From contig SFJH01000030.1 in assembly GCA_004555155.1 (NCBI GenBank), positions 1-24,701 of the forward strand: a stretch of 24,701 nt of DNA, read 5' to 3'. The notes under the pieces were generated by a model that saw nothing but the letters and a program-made list of their open reading frames with translations, made no database searches and was not told the DNA's origin. This DNA is from Clostridiales bacterium (GTDB lineage Bacteria; Bacillota; Clostridia; Christensenellales; Aristaeellaceae). Shown here one piece after another: positions 7,640-16,771 of the stretch; the first letter of the stretch is position 1; the number at the start of each line of letters is the position of its first letter. Both the position numbers and the translations under genes were made by a program.

Positions 7640-8224
7640 CTACGGCAGAAACGCTGCAATCTCATCGAAGGACTTCCGGGGTCGGGGCGACGGATGCTCG
7701 TCGGGATAGCCCAGCGCCACCGCGCCCAGCAGCTGCCCGTCGATCGCCATCGCCTCGGCGATCGCGTCGTAGGCCAGGAACGTGTTCCCGATCCACAGCG
7801 TGCCCAGGCCCAGCGCATCGGCCTCCAGCAGCAGGTTCTCCACCGCCGCGCCCACGGAGACCGCATCCAGCAGCTCCAGCACCCGGTCCAGACCGGCGAT
7901 CTCCCCGTAGGGATGGGTGCCCACGGGGCGGACAATCAGCACCAGCGCCGGCGCAGTCTTCATAATGCGCAGCGTAGCGGCCGCGCCGGCCAGGTAGGCG
8001 CGGTTGCCGCCGGACGCCATGCCCTCGCGAATGCCGCGCTCCATGGCGGACAGGCACCGCTCCCGGCTCTCCGGCCCCAGCGCCAGAAACCGCCACGGCT
8101 GATCGTTCTTCGCCGAGGGCGCGAGCCGCGCCGCCTCCAGCACTTGCCTGAGCAAATTCTCCGGCACCGGCTCCGGGCGGAATTTCCGAATGCTCCGCCG
8201 CGATTCAATTTCCTTCACCTTCAT
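7640..8224 (-). CDS. Nitroreductase family protein
   Basis: This is an FMN-dependent oxidoreductase of the nitroreductase superfamily, 194 residues. The N-terminal RRSIRKF phosphate/FMN-contacting motif is at about 9-15, and APSAKNDQPWRF (residues 35-46) is the second FMN motif. The C-terminal half has VENLLLEADALGLGTLWIGN, typical of the family. AAGGAG lies 10 bases before the ATG. It sits between the DUF2974 gene (30 bases upstream) and the small membrane protein gene (15 bases downstream) in one operon. The physiological substrate is unknown; quinone, enone or flavin reduction is as likely as nitro-compound reduction. Confidence 0.92.
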   Translation of the reverse strand: MKVKEIESRRSIRKFRPEPVPENLLRQVLEAARLAPSAKNDQPWRFLALGPESRERCLSAMERGIREGMASGGNRAYLAGAAATLRIMKTAPALVLIVRPVGTHPYGEIAGLDRVLELLDAVSVGAAVENLLLEADALGLGTLWIGNTFLAYDAIAEAMAIDGQLLGAVALGYPDEHPSPRPRKSFDEIAAFLP

Positions 8225-8254
8225 CCCGTTCAGCTCCTTGTATTCTTTATTTAG

Positions 8255-9295
8255 TCATTCTTCCGGCGCCTGCAGATTCCGCGCGGCGGCGCGCAGCAGC
8301 CTGCCCAGCGACAGAAACACCAGCGCGCGGGTGCGCAGGTCGAGGTCGTTGAAGGCGTTCAGCATCCGCCAGCCGGACTGCTGCCAGTGGGCGGACACCT
8401 CCCCCACGGTGCGCATGCCCGTGGCCTCGACGATTTCATACAGCGCGTCCACCAGCCGCTCTCTGTCCTCCGGGGACATGCCGTCCAGCCAGTCGGCGAG
8501 GGTGCGGTCGGCGTACAGGCTCTTCCAGTCCAGCGAATCCAGCAGCTCGAAGTCCTGCGGGCCGACCTGCCAGCTGTACGGGCTGTGCTGCATCACGCCC
8601 TCCGCCGAGGAGCGCACCACGTGGTACCGCTCCGCCTGCTCCATCAGGATGCCCACGATGGAGGATTCCGGCAGGAAGGTCTCGATGCGCGGCTCCACGG
8701 CGCGGTACTCCGGCGAACCCATCAGTCCGGGGCGTTGGCCGGGGCCGTCGAAGTTGTACACGGCTTCGATGCGCCGCTGATGCTTGCACTTCGCCGCCGC
8801 GTAGACCGCCAGATTGCCGCCCTTGGAGTGTCCGCCCACCCGGATCGGCAGCGGCGTGGACTCGGCGGCGCGGTTCAGCCAGGCCACGGCCTCCCGCTGG
8901 GCGGGAACCTCGTCGGAGAAGGCCATGTTGAAGTCCTCCTTCCAGCCGACCAGTGTAGAATCCGTGCCGCGAAAGGCGACGAACGCGCGGCCGTCGCCGG
9001 TGAGCACGGTCAGCGCGGCGAACTGAAGCTGCTCCTCCTCGCTGAACTTCTCCCCGAAGTTCAGCACGCGCATGCTCCGGAACCGCGCCGCGCCGGACAG
9101 CAGCGCGACAAACCGCTTTCCGTCCTCATCGGCCTGGTTCGCCGCCGCAGCTGCTTCGCCCAGCGTCCGCGGCAGCGGACTTTTCATCGGCATGGACGCC
9201 GACCAGGAGAGAACCAGCGCATCCACCGGATTGAACGCCGACTGCGCCAGCGTCAGATCGCCCCGCCAGTGCAGATAGTCCAGTATGTTCGCCAT
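8255..9295 (-). CDS. DUF2974 (Mbeg1-like) alpha/beta-hydrolase-like protein
   Basis: This 346-residue protein belongs to the Mbeg1-like DUF2974 family found widely in Firmicutes. It opens with MANILDYLHWRGDLTL, the conserved family start (Asp-Tyr-Leu then Trp-Arg-Gly-Asp). It contains AFRGTDST near 105-113 and the nucleophile elbow GGHSKGGNLAVY with S157. The Ser-His-Asp architecture suggests a lipase or esterase-like fold acting on an unknown substrate. There is no signal peptide, so it is predicted cytosolic. GGGAGGCGGGG precedes the ATG, and a good promoter lies at 9381-9410. It is the first gene of the operon with the nitroreductase. Biochemical function is not established for the family. 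Confidence 0.88.
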   Translation of the reverse strand: MANILDYLHWRGDLTLAQSAFNPVDALVLSWSASMPMKSPLPRTLGEAAAAANQADEDGKRFVALLSGAARFRSMRVLNFGEKFSEEEQLQFAALTVLTGDGRAFVAFRGTDSTLVGWKEDFNMAFSDEVPAQREAVAWLNRAAESTPLPIRVGGHSKGGNLAVYAAAKCKHQRRIEAVYNFDGPGQRPGLMGSPEYRAVEPRIETFLPESSIVGILMEQAERYHVVRSSAEGVMQHSPYSWQVGPQDFELLDSLDWKSLYADRTLADWLDGMSPEDRERLVDALYEIVEATGMRTVGEVSAHWQQSGWRMLNAFNDLDLRTRALVFLSLGRLLRAAARNLQAPEE

Positions 9296-9380
9296 GAACC
9301 CCGCCTCCCCGCTTTTCCTGCATCCTATGCGGGCGATTGGGATTCGGGAACGACGGCGCAGATTTCATCGCTTCATTTGG

Positions 9381-9410
9381 ATTATACCACACTCCCCCTG
9401 CGGCTGTCAT
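9381..9410 (-). promoter_or_regulatory. Sigma-A promoter of DUF2974 operon
   Basis: On the minus strand ATGACA (9405-9410) and a perfect TATAAT (9381-9386) are 18 bases apart. The promoter lies 86 bases before the DUF2974 start. Confidence 0.7.
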
Positions 9411-9426
9411 CCTTCTCCAAAACGCC

Positions 9427-9454
9427 AAAGACCGGCTGAAAACAGCCGGTCTTT
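9427..9454. terminator. Hairpin terminator of aminotransferase gene
   Basis: A 12-bp perfect stem (AAAGACCGGCTG with its complement) closes an AAAA loop 19 bases after the aminotransferase stop. The A/T flanks make it potentially bidirectional. Confidence 0.75.
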
Positions 9455-9473
9455 CATTCCAATCCTGTGCTTC

Positions 9474-10676
9474 TCAATCCTCCATCTCGGACACGAACTC
9501 CTTGATGCGGGCCATGCCCTCGACGATGTTCTGGCGGCTGGTGGCGTAGCTCAGGCGAACGTAGTTGTCGTCGCCGAAGGCCAGCGCAGGCACCACGGCC
9601 ACGCGCTTCTCGTCCAGCAGCGTCTCGGCGAAGGAGGTGGAGCCGGTGATCTTCTTCCCCTTGTAGGAGCGGCCCAAGATCTCCTTGAGGCTGGCCATGA
9701 TGTAGAACGCGCCCTTGGGCAGCTTGCAGCTCAGGCCGTCGATCTCGTTCACCAGGCGATACATCAGGCGGCGGCGGGCATTGTATTCGTCGATCATGGA
9801 CAGAATGTACTTGTCGCCGCAGGACAGCGCGGTGGCGGCGGCATACTGGGCGATGGAGTTGGCGTTGCTGGAGGCATGGCTCTGGAAGGAGGTCATGGCC
9901 TTGATGATGTTCTTCGGGCCTGCCGCATAGCCGATGCGCCAGCCGGTCATGGCGTAGGTCTTGGAGACGCCGTTGATCACGATGCACTGCTTCTTGATCT
10001 CCGGGCCGAAGGAGGACATGCAGTAGTGCTTCTCATCGTCGTAGATCAGCTTTTCATAGATCTCGTCGGAGATCACATAGAAGCCGCACTCCACGGCCAG
10101 GTCGGCGATGGCCTTCAGCTCGTCGCGGCTCCAGACGCAGCCGTTGGGGTTGTTGGGGCTGTTGATGATCAGCGCCTTGGTGTGCTCGGTCACGAAGGGG
10201 CGCATCATCTCGGCGGTGACGACGAAGTTATTCTCCTCCCTGCCGTGCACCAGCACCGGCGTGCCGCCGGCCATGCGGATCATCTCCGGATAGCTCAGCC
10301 AGCAGGGCGAGGGCACCAGCACCTCGTCGCCGGGGTTGATGATGGCGGACAGCGCGGTGAACAGCGACTGCTTCGCGCCGCTGGACACGATCACCTCTGC
10401 GGGGGTATACTCGACGCCGTTGTCGTGAATGAACTTATCGCAGATCTTCTGGCGCAGGTCGAGGGTGCCGGCCACGGGCGTATAGCGCGTGATGCCCGCG
10501 TCGATGGCGAACTTGCCGGCGTCGTTGATGTATTCCGGCGTGCAGAAATCCGGCTCGCCGGCGGAGAAGCCGATGACGTCCAGTCCCTCGGCGCGGAGCT
10601 GCTTGGCGCGGGCGTCCACGGCCAGCGTGACGGACGGGGAAATGGAGAGCGTGCGTTCAGAAAGCGTAAGCGGCAT
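9474..10676 (-). CDS. PLP-dependent aspartate-type aminotransferase (class I, subgroup 1b)
   Basis: This is a cytosolic fold-type I aminotransferase that moves an amino group between aspartate or a similar amino acid and 2-oxoglutarate. It has 400 residues. The start SxSxTLAVDARAKQLRAEG and IGFSAGEPDF (35-44) are hallmarks of the Bacillus/Thermus AspC type (subgroup I-gamma). The PLP lysine is K239 in SKTYAMTGWRIGY, with NSPNNPNG (172-179) and D204 in SDEIY contacting the cofactor. A late Arg in YVRLSYA is the likely carboxylate-binding residue. GGA lies about 10 bases before the ATG. It is monocistronic and divergent from glycogen phosphorylase. It could instead act on aromatic amino acids or prephenate. 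Confidence 0.94.
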   Translation of the reverse strand: MPLTLSERTLSISPSVTLAVDARAKQLRAEGLDVIGFSAGEPDFCTPEYINDAGKFAIDAGITRYTPVAGTLDLRQKICDKFIHDNGVEYTPAEVIVSSGAKQSLFTALSAIINPGDEVLVPSPCWLSYPEMIRMAGGTPVLVHGREENNFVVTAEMMRPFVTEHTKALIINSPNNPNGCVWSRDELKAIADLAVECGFYVISDEIYEKLIYDDEKHYCMSSFGPEIKKQCIVINGVSKTYAMTGWRIGYAAGPKNIIKAMTSFQSHASSNANSIAQYAAATALSCGDKYILSMIDEYNARRRLMYRLVNEIDGLSCKLPKGAFYIMASLKEILGRSYKGKKITGSTSFAETLLDEKRVAVVPALAFGDDNYVRLSYATSRQNIVEGMARIKEFVSEMED

Positions 10677-10723
10677 GTCAAAAACGTCCTTTCAGCAGGA
10701 ATCATCCTGCGCAAACTGTTACT

Positions 10724-10752
10724 ATGCTATTCTATTCGATTTTACATGCCAG
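10724..10752 (-). promoter_or_regulatory. Possible promoter of aminotransferase gene
   Basis: On the minus strand CTGGCA (10747-10752) and TAGCAT (10724-10729) are 17 bases apart in an AT-rich stretch 48 bases before the start. Both boxes are weak matches. TAGAAT at 10729-10734 is an alternative -10. Confidence 0.3.
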
Positions 10753-10897
10753 ATTCCTGCGTGATTCTGGGATATTTTTGTTAATTTTGCATGTTCTTGA
10801 TCGCTGTCCTGCAAAACAGTGCTTGCGCTTCCCCAATCGCCGCGCCCCGCCGCCAAAATTCTTCTTCATTTAATAACGACGAATTCAAGATTTGGAT

Positions 10898-10926
10898 TTG
10901 CAGTTTTTCCCTGGATATGATATACT
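10898..10926 (+). promoter_or_regulatory. Promoter of glycogen phosphorylase
   Basis: TTGCAG (10898-10903) lies 17 bases before TATACT (10921-10926). A TG one base upstream of the hexamer gives an extended -10. The start codon is 44 bases downstream. The rest of the 294-base divergent region (10677-10970) shows no gene. Confidence 0.5.
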
Positions 10927-10970
10927 GAATCGTGATACAATCATAATGGATTCTCATGGAGGGGATTTCA

Positions 10971-13418
10971 ATGCAATTTGAAAAGAAGAGCGTCGAGACC
11001 ATCAAGGCCGAGCTCCTCGAAAAGCTGCGCACCGGTTTCGGCAGCGATCTGGGCGAAGCGACCAACGAGCAGATCTATCAGGCGCTGGCCATGATGGTCC
11101 GTGACGAGATTCTCGAGCGCCGCAGCGCTTCCCGCGGCATCCGCAAGTCCACCGGCGCGAAGAAGGTCTACTACCTCAGCGCCGAGTTCCTGGTTGGCCG
11201 CGCACTGCACAACAACATGGTCAACCTGGTCAACGAGGAGAACTACATCAAGGCCCTCGAGGAGCTGGGCATCGACAAGAACGTCATCTTCGAGGAAGAG
11301 CCCGAGCCCGGTCTGGGCAACGGCGGTCTGGGCCGCCTCGCCGCCTGCTTCCTGGATTCCCTGACCTCGCTGCAGCTGCCCGCCATGGGCTGCACCATCC
11401 GCTATGAGTTCGGCCTGTTCCGCCAGAAGCTGGTGGACGGCTATCAGGTGGAGGTTCCCGACAACTGGCTGGATTCCGGCAACATCTGGGAGATCCCGCG
11501 TCCCCATGAGACCGTGGAGGTTCACTTCGGCGGCCGCGTGGTGCCCTACGACGACGGCGGCCGCATGCGCTTCCGCCATGAGAATTACAATACCGTCGAG
11601 GCCGTTCCCTACGATATCCCGGTGATCGGCTATGACAACACCATGGTCAACATGCTGCGCACCTGGTCGGCCCGCTCGCCCAAGCGCATCGACATGCAGT
11701 CCTTCAACTCCGGTCAGTACGTCAAGGCCATGGCCGAGCGCGAACTCGCCGAAGTCATCTCCAAGATCCTCTATCCCAACGACGACAGCTATCAGGGCAA
11801 GGAGCTGCGCCTCAAGCAGCAGTACTTCTTCTCCTCCGCGTCCATCCAGTACGCGGTGGCGGACTTCCTGAAGGTCTACGGTCCCCAGTGGAACATCTTC
11901 TCCGACAAGGTGGCCGTGCACATCAACGACACCCATCCCGCCGTGGCCATCCCCGAGCTGATGCGCATCCTGATGGACGAGCACGACCTGGGCTGGGACG
12001 AGGCCGAGGAGATCTGCCACAAGACCTTCGCCTACACCAATCACACCGTGCTGCAGGAGGCGCTGGAGCGCTGGCCCGAGCAGCTCTTCGCCGAGCAGCT
12101 GCCCCGCATCTACATGATCCTGCAGGAGATGAACCGCCGCCTGTGCGCCAAGCTCTGGGACGCCTATCCCGGCCAGTGGGAGCGCATCGGCCACATGGCC
12201 ATCATCGCCTACAATCAGGTGCACATGGCCAACCTGTGCGTGGCCTGCACCCACTCCGTCAACGGCGTGTCGGCCATCCACACCGACATCCTCAAGAAGC
12301 AAACCTTCCACGACTTCTACAACATGGAGCCGAAGAAGTTCGTGTCCATCACCAACGGCATCACCCATCGCCGCTGGCTGTTCCAGTGCAACCCCGCGCT
12401 GGCCAGCCTGATCGACGACGCCATCGGCACCAAGTGGCGCAAGGACATGGACCAGCTGCGCGACCTGGTTCCCTTCGCCGACGATCCCGCCTTCCGCGAG
12501 CAGTTCGCCCAGGTGAAGTACAACAACAAGCTGCGCCTGGCCGACCGCGTGCGGCGCATGCAGGGCGTCGAGATCAACCCCGACAGCCTGTTCGACGCCC
12601 AGGCTAAGCGCCTGCACGAGTACAAGCGCCAGCTGATGAACGCGCTGGGCATCCTGATGTTCTACAATACCATTGACGAGCATCCCGATCGCGAGTACCT
12701 GCCCCGCACCTACATCTTCGGCGCGAAGGCCGCTCCCGGCTATCAGCGCGCAAAGCTGACCATCAAGCTGATCAACGCCGTGGCGGATCTGGTGAAGAAG
12801 CATCCCGTGGCCTCCAAGTACATCAACGTGGTGTTCCTGGAGAACTACTGCGTCTCCCAGGCCGAGGTGCTCATGCCCGCCGCGGAGGTCTCCGAGCAGA
12901 TCTCCACCGCCGGCAAGGAGGCCAGCGGCACCGGCAACATGAAGTTCATGATGAACGGCGCGGTCACCATCGGCACCATGGACGGCGCGAACTGCGAGAT
13001 CTTCGATTCCGTCGGCGCGGACAACATCTACATCTTCGGTCTGACCGCCGAGCAGGTGGAGCGCGGCTACGCCAGCTATCGCTCCAGCGAGGTCTATGAG
13101 ACCAACCCCGCCATCCGCAAGGTCATGGAGCAGCTGATCGACGGCACGCTGTGCCCCGAGCATCCGCGCATGTTCCAGGAGATCTACCACGGCCTGCTCT
13201 TCGGCGACGGCGGCGGAATGGCCGATCCCTACTTCGTGCTGAAGGATCTGCCGCAGTACGTGATCACCCAGAAGAAGATCTCCTCCGACTACACGGACAA
13301 GGACAAGTGGCTGCACAAGGCGATTATGAACACCGCCTGCTCCGGCGTCTTCTCCTCCGACCGCACCATCCGGGAATACAACGACAAAATCTGGCATCTG
13401 AAGCCGCTGGAGCTGTAA
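10971..13418 (+). CDS. glgP: Glycogen/starch/maltodextrin phosphorylase
   Basis: This cytosolic GT35 phosphorylase releases glucose-1-phosphate from the non-reducing ends of alpha-1,4-glucans. It is 815 residues long, standard for the family. GLGNGGLGRLAACFLDS is in the N-terminal domain, and NDTHPA is mid-protein. The pyridoxal-phosphate site EASGTGNMKFMMNGA has its Lys near residue 658. GGAGGGG sits 6 bases before the ATG at 10971, so the in-frame ATG at 10956, upstream of this ribosome site, is rejected. A GC-rich terminator follows, then a GH13 enzyme, so phosphorolysis and hydrolysis of alpha-glucans are encoded side by side. Codon bias is very GC-rich, in line with strong expression, and gives a long false open frame on the opposite strand. 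Confidence 0.98.
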   Translation: MQFEKKSVETIKAELLEKLRTGFGSDLGEATNEQIYQALAMMVRDEILERRSASRGIRKSTGAKKVYYLSAEFLVGRALHNNMVNLVNEENYIKALEELGIDKNVIFEEEPEPGLGNGGLGRLAACFLDSLTSLQLPAMGCTIRYEFGLFRQKLVDGYQVEVPDNWLDSGNIWEIPRPHETVEVHFGGRVVPYDDGGRMRFRHENYNTVEAVPYDIPVIGYDNTMVNMLRTWSARSPKRIDMQSFNSGQYVKAMAERELAEVISKILYPNDDSYQGKELRLKQQYFFSSASIQYAVADFLKVYGPQWNIFSDKVAVHINDTHPAVAIPELMRILMDEHDLGWDEAEEICHKTFAYTNHTVLQEALERWPEQLFAEQLPRIYMILQEMNRRLCAKLWDAYPGQWERIGHMAIIAYNQVHMANLCVACTHSVNGVSAIHTDILKKQTFHDFYNMEPKKFVSITNGITHRRWLFQCNPALASLIDDAIGTKWRKDMDQLRDLVPFADDPAFREQFAQVKYNNKLRLADRVRRMQGVEINPDSLFDAQAKRLHEYKRQLMNALGILMFYNTIDEHPDREYLPRTYIFGAKAAPGYQRAKLTIKLINAVADLVKKHPVASKYINVVFLENYCVSQAEVLMPAAEVSEQISTAGKEASGTGNMKFMMNGAVTIGTMDGANCEIFDSVGADNIYIFGLTAEQVERGYASYRSSEVYETNPAIRKVMEQLIDGTLCPEHPRMFQEIYHGLLFGDGGGMADPYFVLKDLPQYVITQKKISSDYTDKDKWLHKAIMNTACSGVFSSDRTIREYNDKIWHLKPLEL

Positions 13419-13447
13419 TCGCTCCCGACGCGATGCCAATCAATCAA

Positions 13448-13494
13448 GCGCACCCCACGGGGACGTCCTCGGACGCCCCTGCGGTGTGCCTTTT
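13448..13494 (+). terminator. Terminator after glgP
   Basis: A long GC-rich stem, starting GCGCACC and ending GGTGTGCC with few mismatches, is followed by TTTT. It lies 30 bases after the glgP stop and 17 bases before the next start. It may attenuate rather than fully stop read-through into the GH13 gene, which has no clear promoter of its own. Confidence 0.7.
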
Positions 13495-13511
13495 GGAGCG
13501 GATTCATTGAT

Positions 13512-15407
13512 ATGATGATTTTTCACGACTCCCGAAGCGAGATCTACCGACTGCCCGCCGGCGCCATTCCCTGCGGCGAAGTGCTGTCCCTGCGCGTGCG
13601 CGCGGGCGGCATGCGCACCGTGCAGCTGCGCGTCTGGTGGAATGACGCCGAGACGCTGTACGCCATGTCCTCCATCGGCGGCGATCTCTACACCGTCGAC
13701 CTCCCCATGCCGGGAACCCCCGGCGTGCTCTGGTATTATTTCAGGCTGACGGATGAGGATGGCAAGGTCTGGTACTTCGGAAATGCTTCCGACGGCCTGG
13801 GCGGCGTGGGCGAGCCCAGCCGCAAGGAACCGCCGTCCTATCAGGTGACGGTCTACGACCCCGACTTCCGCACGCCGGAATGGCTGCGCAATGGCGCCAT
13901 GATGCAGATCATGGTGGACCGGTTCCATGCGTCCAAGTCGCCGGATCCCCATCTGCTGCCCCCCGGGAGCTTCTATCATCCCAACTGGAACGAGGATCCC
14001 GTGCTGGTGGTGAACGACCGGACGGGCGAGTACGCCGCCAACGATTTCTTCGGCGGCGATCTGAAGGGCGTGGAGCAGAAGCTGGACTATCTGGCCGACC
14101 TGGGCGTGACGGTGATCTACTTCAACCCCGTCTTCAAGGCCCACAGCAACCACAAGTATGACACCGGCGACTATATGACCATCGATCCGTCCTTCGGCAC
14201 CGAGGAGGACTTCCGCCACCTCTGCGCGGCCGCCAAACGGCGCGGCATCCGCATCATTCTGGACGGCGTGTTCTCCCACACCGGCTCGGACAGCCTGTAT
14301 TTCAACAAAAACGGCCGCTATGGCTCGGGCGGCGCATATCATGATCCCGAGTCCCCCTATTCCTCCTGGTTCCACTTCAGCAGGTGGCCGGATCAGTACG
14401 ACAGCTGGTGGGGCTTCAACACCCTGCCCACGGTGAACAAGAACGACCCGTCCTTCCGCCGGTTCATCGTCTCCGGCCGCAACAGCGTGGTGGCGCACTG
14501 GCTGCGCGCGGGCGCGTCCGGCTGGCGCCTGGACGTGGCCGACGAGCTGCCCATGGACTTCATCCACGAGATCCGCGAGCGGGAAAAGAAAATCAACCCC
14601 GACGCCGCGCTGATCGGAGAGGTCTGGGAGGATCCCAGCAACAAGGTCGCCTACGGCAAGACGCGCTGCTACTGTCTGGGCGACACGCTGGACTGCACCA
14701 TGAACTACCCCCTGCGCGACGCGATCCTTCTGTTCCTGCGCTGCCGCATCGACGCGGCCAGCTTCGTGCGCCGCGTGGACTCCATGCGTGAAAACCTGCC
14801 GAAGCCGTTCCTCTATTCCCAGATGAACCTGCTGGGCAGCCACGACAAGCCCCGGGCGCTGACCGTGCTGGCCGACATGGGCGACATGGAGCCGGAGCGC
14901 CGCTTCCGCCGCGCCTTCGACATGCCCGCCGAGGCCTACGCCTGCGGCAAGCGCCGCCTGATCGCCGCATGGAAGCTGATCTGCGCGCTGCCGGGCATGC
15001 CCTGCGTGTACTATGGCGACGAGGCCGGCCTGTACGGCATGTCCGATCCCATGTGCCGCGGCACCTATCCCTGGGGGCATGAGGATCAGGAGCTGGTTCA
15101 GGAATTCCGGGACGCGCTGCACCGCCGCGCCGCCTCCCCCGCGCTGCGCACCGGCAGCGTCAAGCTGGTGGCCTGCGGCACCGACGTGGTGATGATCCAC
15201 CGCGAAATCTATCAGGGCCGCGATGTGTTCGGCAAGCCCGCGCAGAACGAGGAGGTCACCCTGGCGGTGAACCGCGCGCGCGAGGCCCGCTGGGTGGAAT
15301 TTGACGGCCGCACCTTCGAGGTGCCCGCCGAGAGCGCCATCTGGCTCTCCCGCGACGCCGGAAAGGCCGAACCGGCCGCCGTCCGGCCGATGGAGGCCAA
15401 GGCATGA
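13512..15407 (+). CDS. GH13 alpha-glucan hydrolase (neopullulanase/cyclomaltodextrinase-like)
   Basis: This glycoside hydrolase family 13 enzyme of 631 residues has no signal peptide and so is probably intracellular. Residues 1-115 form a beta-sandwich domain of the CBM34-like type (GVLWYYFRL, WYFG). The TIM barrel follows with GH13 region I DGVFSHTG (251-258), region II GWRLDVADE with nucleophile D341, region III LIGEVWED with acid/base E370, and region IV LLGSHDKPR with D445. FFGGDLKGVEQKLDYLADLG (179-198) is typical of the neopullulanase, maltogenic amylase and cyclomaltodextrinase group. The ATG pair at 13512/13515 has GGAG about 13 bases upstream, a poor ribosome site. It is probably coupled with glgP, and overlaps the GNAT gene by ATGA. 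Maltodextrin debranching or cyclodextrin hydrolysis is inferred. Confidence 0.92.
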   Translation: MMIFHDSRSEIYRLPAGAIPCGEVLSLRVRAGGMRTVQLRVWWNDAETLYAMSSIGGDLYTVDLPMPGTPGVLWYYFRLTDEDGKVWYFGNASDGLGGVGEPSRKEPPSYQVTVYDPDFRTPEWLRNGAMMQIMVDRFHASKSPDPHLLPPGSFYHPNWNEDPVLVVNDRTGEYAANDFFGGDLKGVEQKLDYLADLGVTVIYFNPVFKAHSNHKYDTGDYMTIDPSFGTEEDFRHLCAAAKRRGIRIILDGVFSHTGSDSLYFNKNGRYGSGGAYHDPESPYSSWFHFSRWPDQYDSWWGFNTLPTVNKNDPSFRRFIVSGRNSVVAHWLRAGASGWRLDVADELPMDFIHEIREREKKINPDAALIGEVWEDPSNKVAYGKTRCYCLGDTLDCTMNYPLRDAILLFLRCRIDAASFVRRVDSMRENLPKPFLYSQMNLLGSHDKPRALTVLADMGDMEPERRFRRAFDMPAEAYACGKRRLIAAWKLICALPGMPCVYYGDEAGLYGMSDPMCRGTYPWGHEDQELVQEFRDALHRRAASPALRTGSVKLVACGTDVVMIHREIYQGRDVFGKPAQNEEVTLAVNRAREARWVEFDGRTFEVPAESAIWLSRDAGKAEPAAVRPMEAKA

Positions 15408-15871
15408 CCGAGCTCGAGCTGTTTTCCATCCGCGAACATCCTGAATTGGCCGACGCCGCCATCGAATTCTTCCAGCGCCACTGGGCGTCGCCCGAATCCA
15501 TGATGGTCTATGAGGACTGCATCCGCCATGCCATCGGCGCGGAAGGCCCGCTGCCCCAGTGGTATGTGCTGATGCTGAACGGCCGCATTGTGGCCGGCGC
15601 AGGGCTGATCCCCAACGACTTCATCAGCCGCATGGATCTGGGGCCCTGGCTCGCCGCGCTGTATGTGGAGGAGGAGTGCCGCGGCTGCGCGCTGGGGCGC
15701 GAGCTGATCCGCCATGCGCTGGAAGACGCCGGGCGGCTGGGCTTCGACAGGCTCTATCTGTGCTCGGATCACATCGGTTATTATGAAAAATACGGCTTCG
15801 CTGCCATCGCAGAGGGCTATCATCCGTGGGGCGAGCGTTCGCGCATCTTCTGTGCGCCGACGCGCAGGTGA
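15404..15871 (+). CDS. GNAT family N-acetyltransferase
   Basis: This 155-residue acyl-CoA-dependent N-acetyltransferase has the GNAT fold: LAALYVEEECRGCALGRELI (88-107) is motif A with the Q/RxxGxG/A-type acetyl-CoA loop, here degenerate as RGCALG. LYLCSDHIGYYEKYGF is motif B. Its ATG overlaps the GH13 stop as ATGA, so translation is coupled to that gene. The acceptor substrate cannot be deduced. C-terminal YHPWGERSRIF resembles the end of many stand-alone GNATs in Firmicutes. Confidence 0.9.
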   Translation: MTELELFSIREHPELADAAIEFFQRHWASPESMMVYEDCIRHAIGAEGPLPQWYVLMLNGRIVAGAGLIPNDFISRMDLGPWLAALYVEEECRGCALGRELIRHALEDAGRLGFDRLYLCSDHIGYYEKYGFAAIAEGYHPWGERSRIFCAPTRR

Positions 15872-15955
15872 GCGCTCCCCATGGCTTCAGCCGCAGCGCG
15901 CCTGAAATCCTGCGGGCCGGCACAAACGCCCCGCCCGCTTCGGAGGAATCGATCT

Positions 15956-16768
15956 ATGGAAAAGGATATCATTGAAAGCGTCATCCGGGATATGCGCAGT
16001 GAAAAGCGCTTCATCTGCGAGGAAATGCCCGACCGCAGAACCATCGTGGGCATCATCAGCGATGTGCAGTCGTTCATGTTTCCGTCGTTCTCGGCGGAGC
16101 AGGGCGTTTCCGACCGGATGCTGCTGGAAAAGATCCGCTGGGAGCTGGCGCAGCAGATCCGCCGCGCCATGCGCTTCGCCGGCGACAAGGATCTGAATCC
16201 CTGCGTGCTGGCAGACGCGTTTCTGAGCAGGATCCCCGCCATCTACCGGATGCTGGTCAAGGACATCGAGGCGCTCTACGAGGGCGACCCCGCCGCCAGC
16301 AGCCGCGAGGAGGTCATCGTGGCCTATCCCGGCTTCTTTGCAATCCTGGTCTATCGCATCGCCCACGTGCTGTATGAAATGCACGTGCCGATCATCCCCC
16401 GGATCATGACGGAATTCGTGCATCAGAAGACCGGCATCGATATCCATGCCGGAGCGCAGATCGGCGAATACTTCTTCATCGACCATGGCACGGGCATCGT
16501 CATCGGCGAGACCACCGTCATCGGGGATCATGTCAAGCTCTATCAGGGCGTGACGCTGGGTGCAAAGAGCTTCGAGCTGGACGAAAACGGCAACCCGGTA
16601 AAGGGCATCAAGCGCCATCCCAACATCGGCAGCCACGTGGTGATCTACGCCAACGCCACCATCCTCGGCGGCACCACCACCATCGGCGACGGCTGCACCA
16701 TCGGCGGCAACGTCTGGATCACAAAATCCGTTCCCGCCGGACAGACGGTCTACTACCGGGGCGAATGA
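15956..16768 (+). CDS. cysE: Serine O-acetyltransferase
   Basis: This enzyme transfers acetyl from acetyl-CoA to L-serine, the first step of cysteine synthesis, in the cytosol. It has 270 residues. Residues 1-140 are the helical SATase domain, and from about 150 the left-handed beta-helix of hexapeptide repeats begins. The catalytic Asp-His dyad matches D162 (GIDIHAGAQIG) and H177 (IDHGTGIVIGE), with H192 in GDHVKLYQGVTLG. GGAGGA lies 8 bases before the chosen ATG; the frame extends 25 codons upstream without support. The end YYRGE lacks the C-terminal Ile that enteric CysE uses to bind CysK, so complex formation may differ. Its last codons are duplicated 190 bases downstream. Confidence 0.93.
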   Translation: MEKDIIESVIRDMRSEKRFICEEMPDRRTIVGIISDVQSFMFPSFSAEQGVSDRMLLEKIRWELAQQIRRAMRFAGDKDLNPCVLADAFLSRIPAIYRMLVKDIEALYEGDPAASSREEVIVAYPGFFAILVYRIAHVLYEMHVPIIPRIMTEFVHQKTGIDIHAGAQIGEYFFIDHGTGIVIGETTVIGDHVKLYQGVTLGAKSFELDENGNPVKGIKRHPNIGSHVVIYANATILGGTTTIGDGCTIGGNVWITKSVPAGQTVYYRGE

Positions 16769-16771
16769 CTG

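Noticed and set aside
10956..10970. Earlier glgP start at 10956
   Set aside because: It lies upstream of and partly within the GGAGGGG ribosome site that serves the ATG at 10971.
10968..13439. 823-codon open frame antisense to glgP
   Set aside because: It mirrors the whole phosphorylase gene, is low-complexity (His, Gly, Val, Leu, Asp) and has no family similarity. It is an artefact of GC-rich codon use, as are the other long antisense frames in the window.
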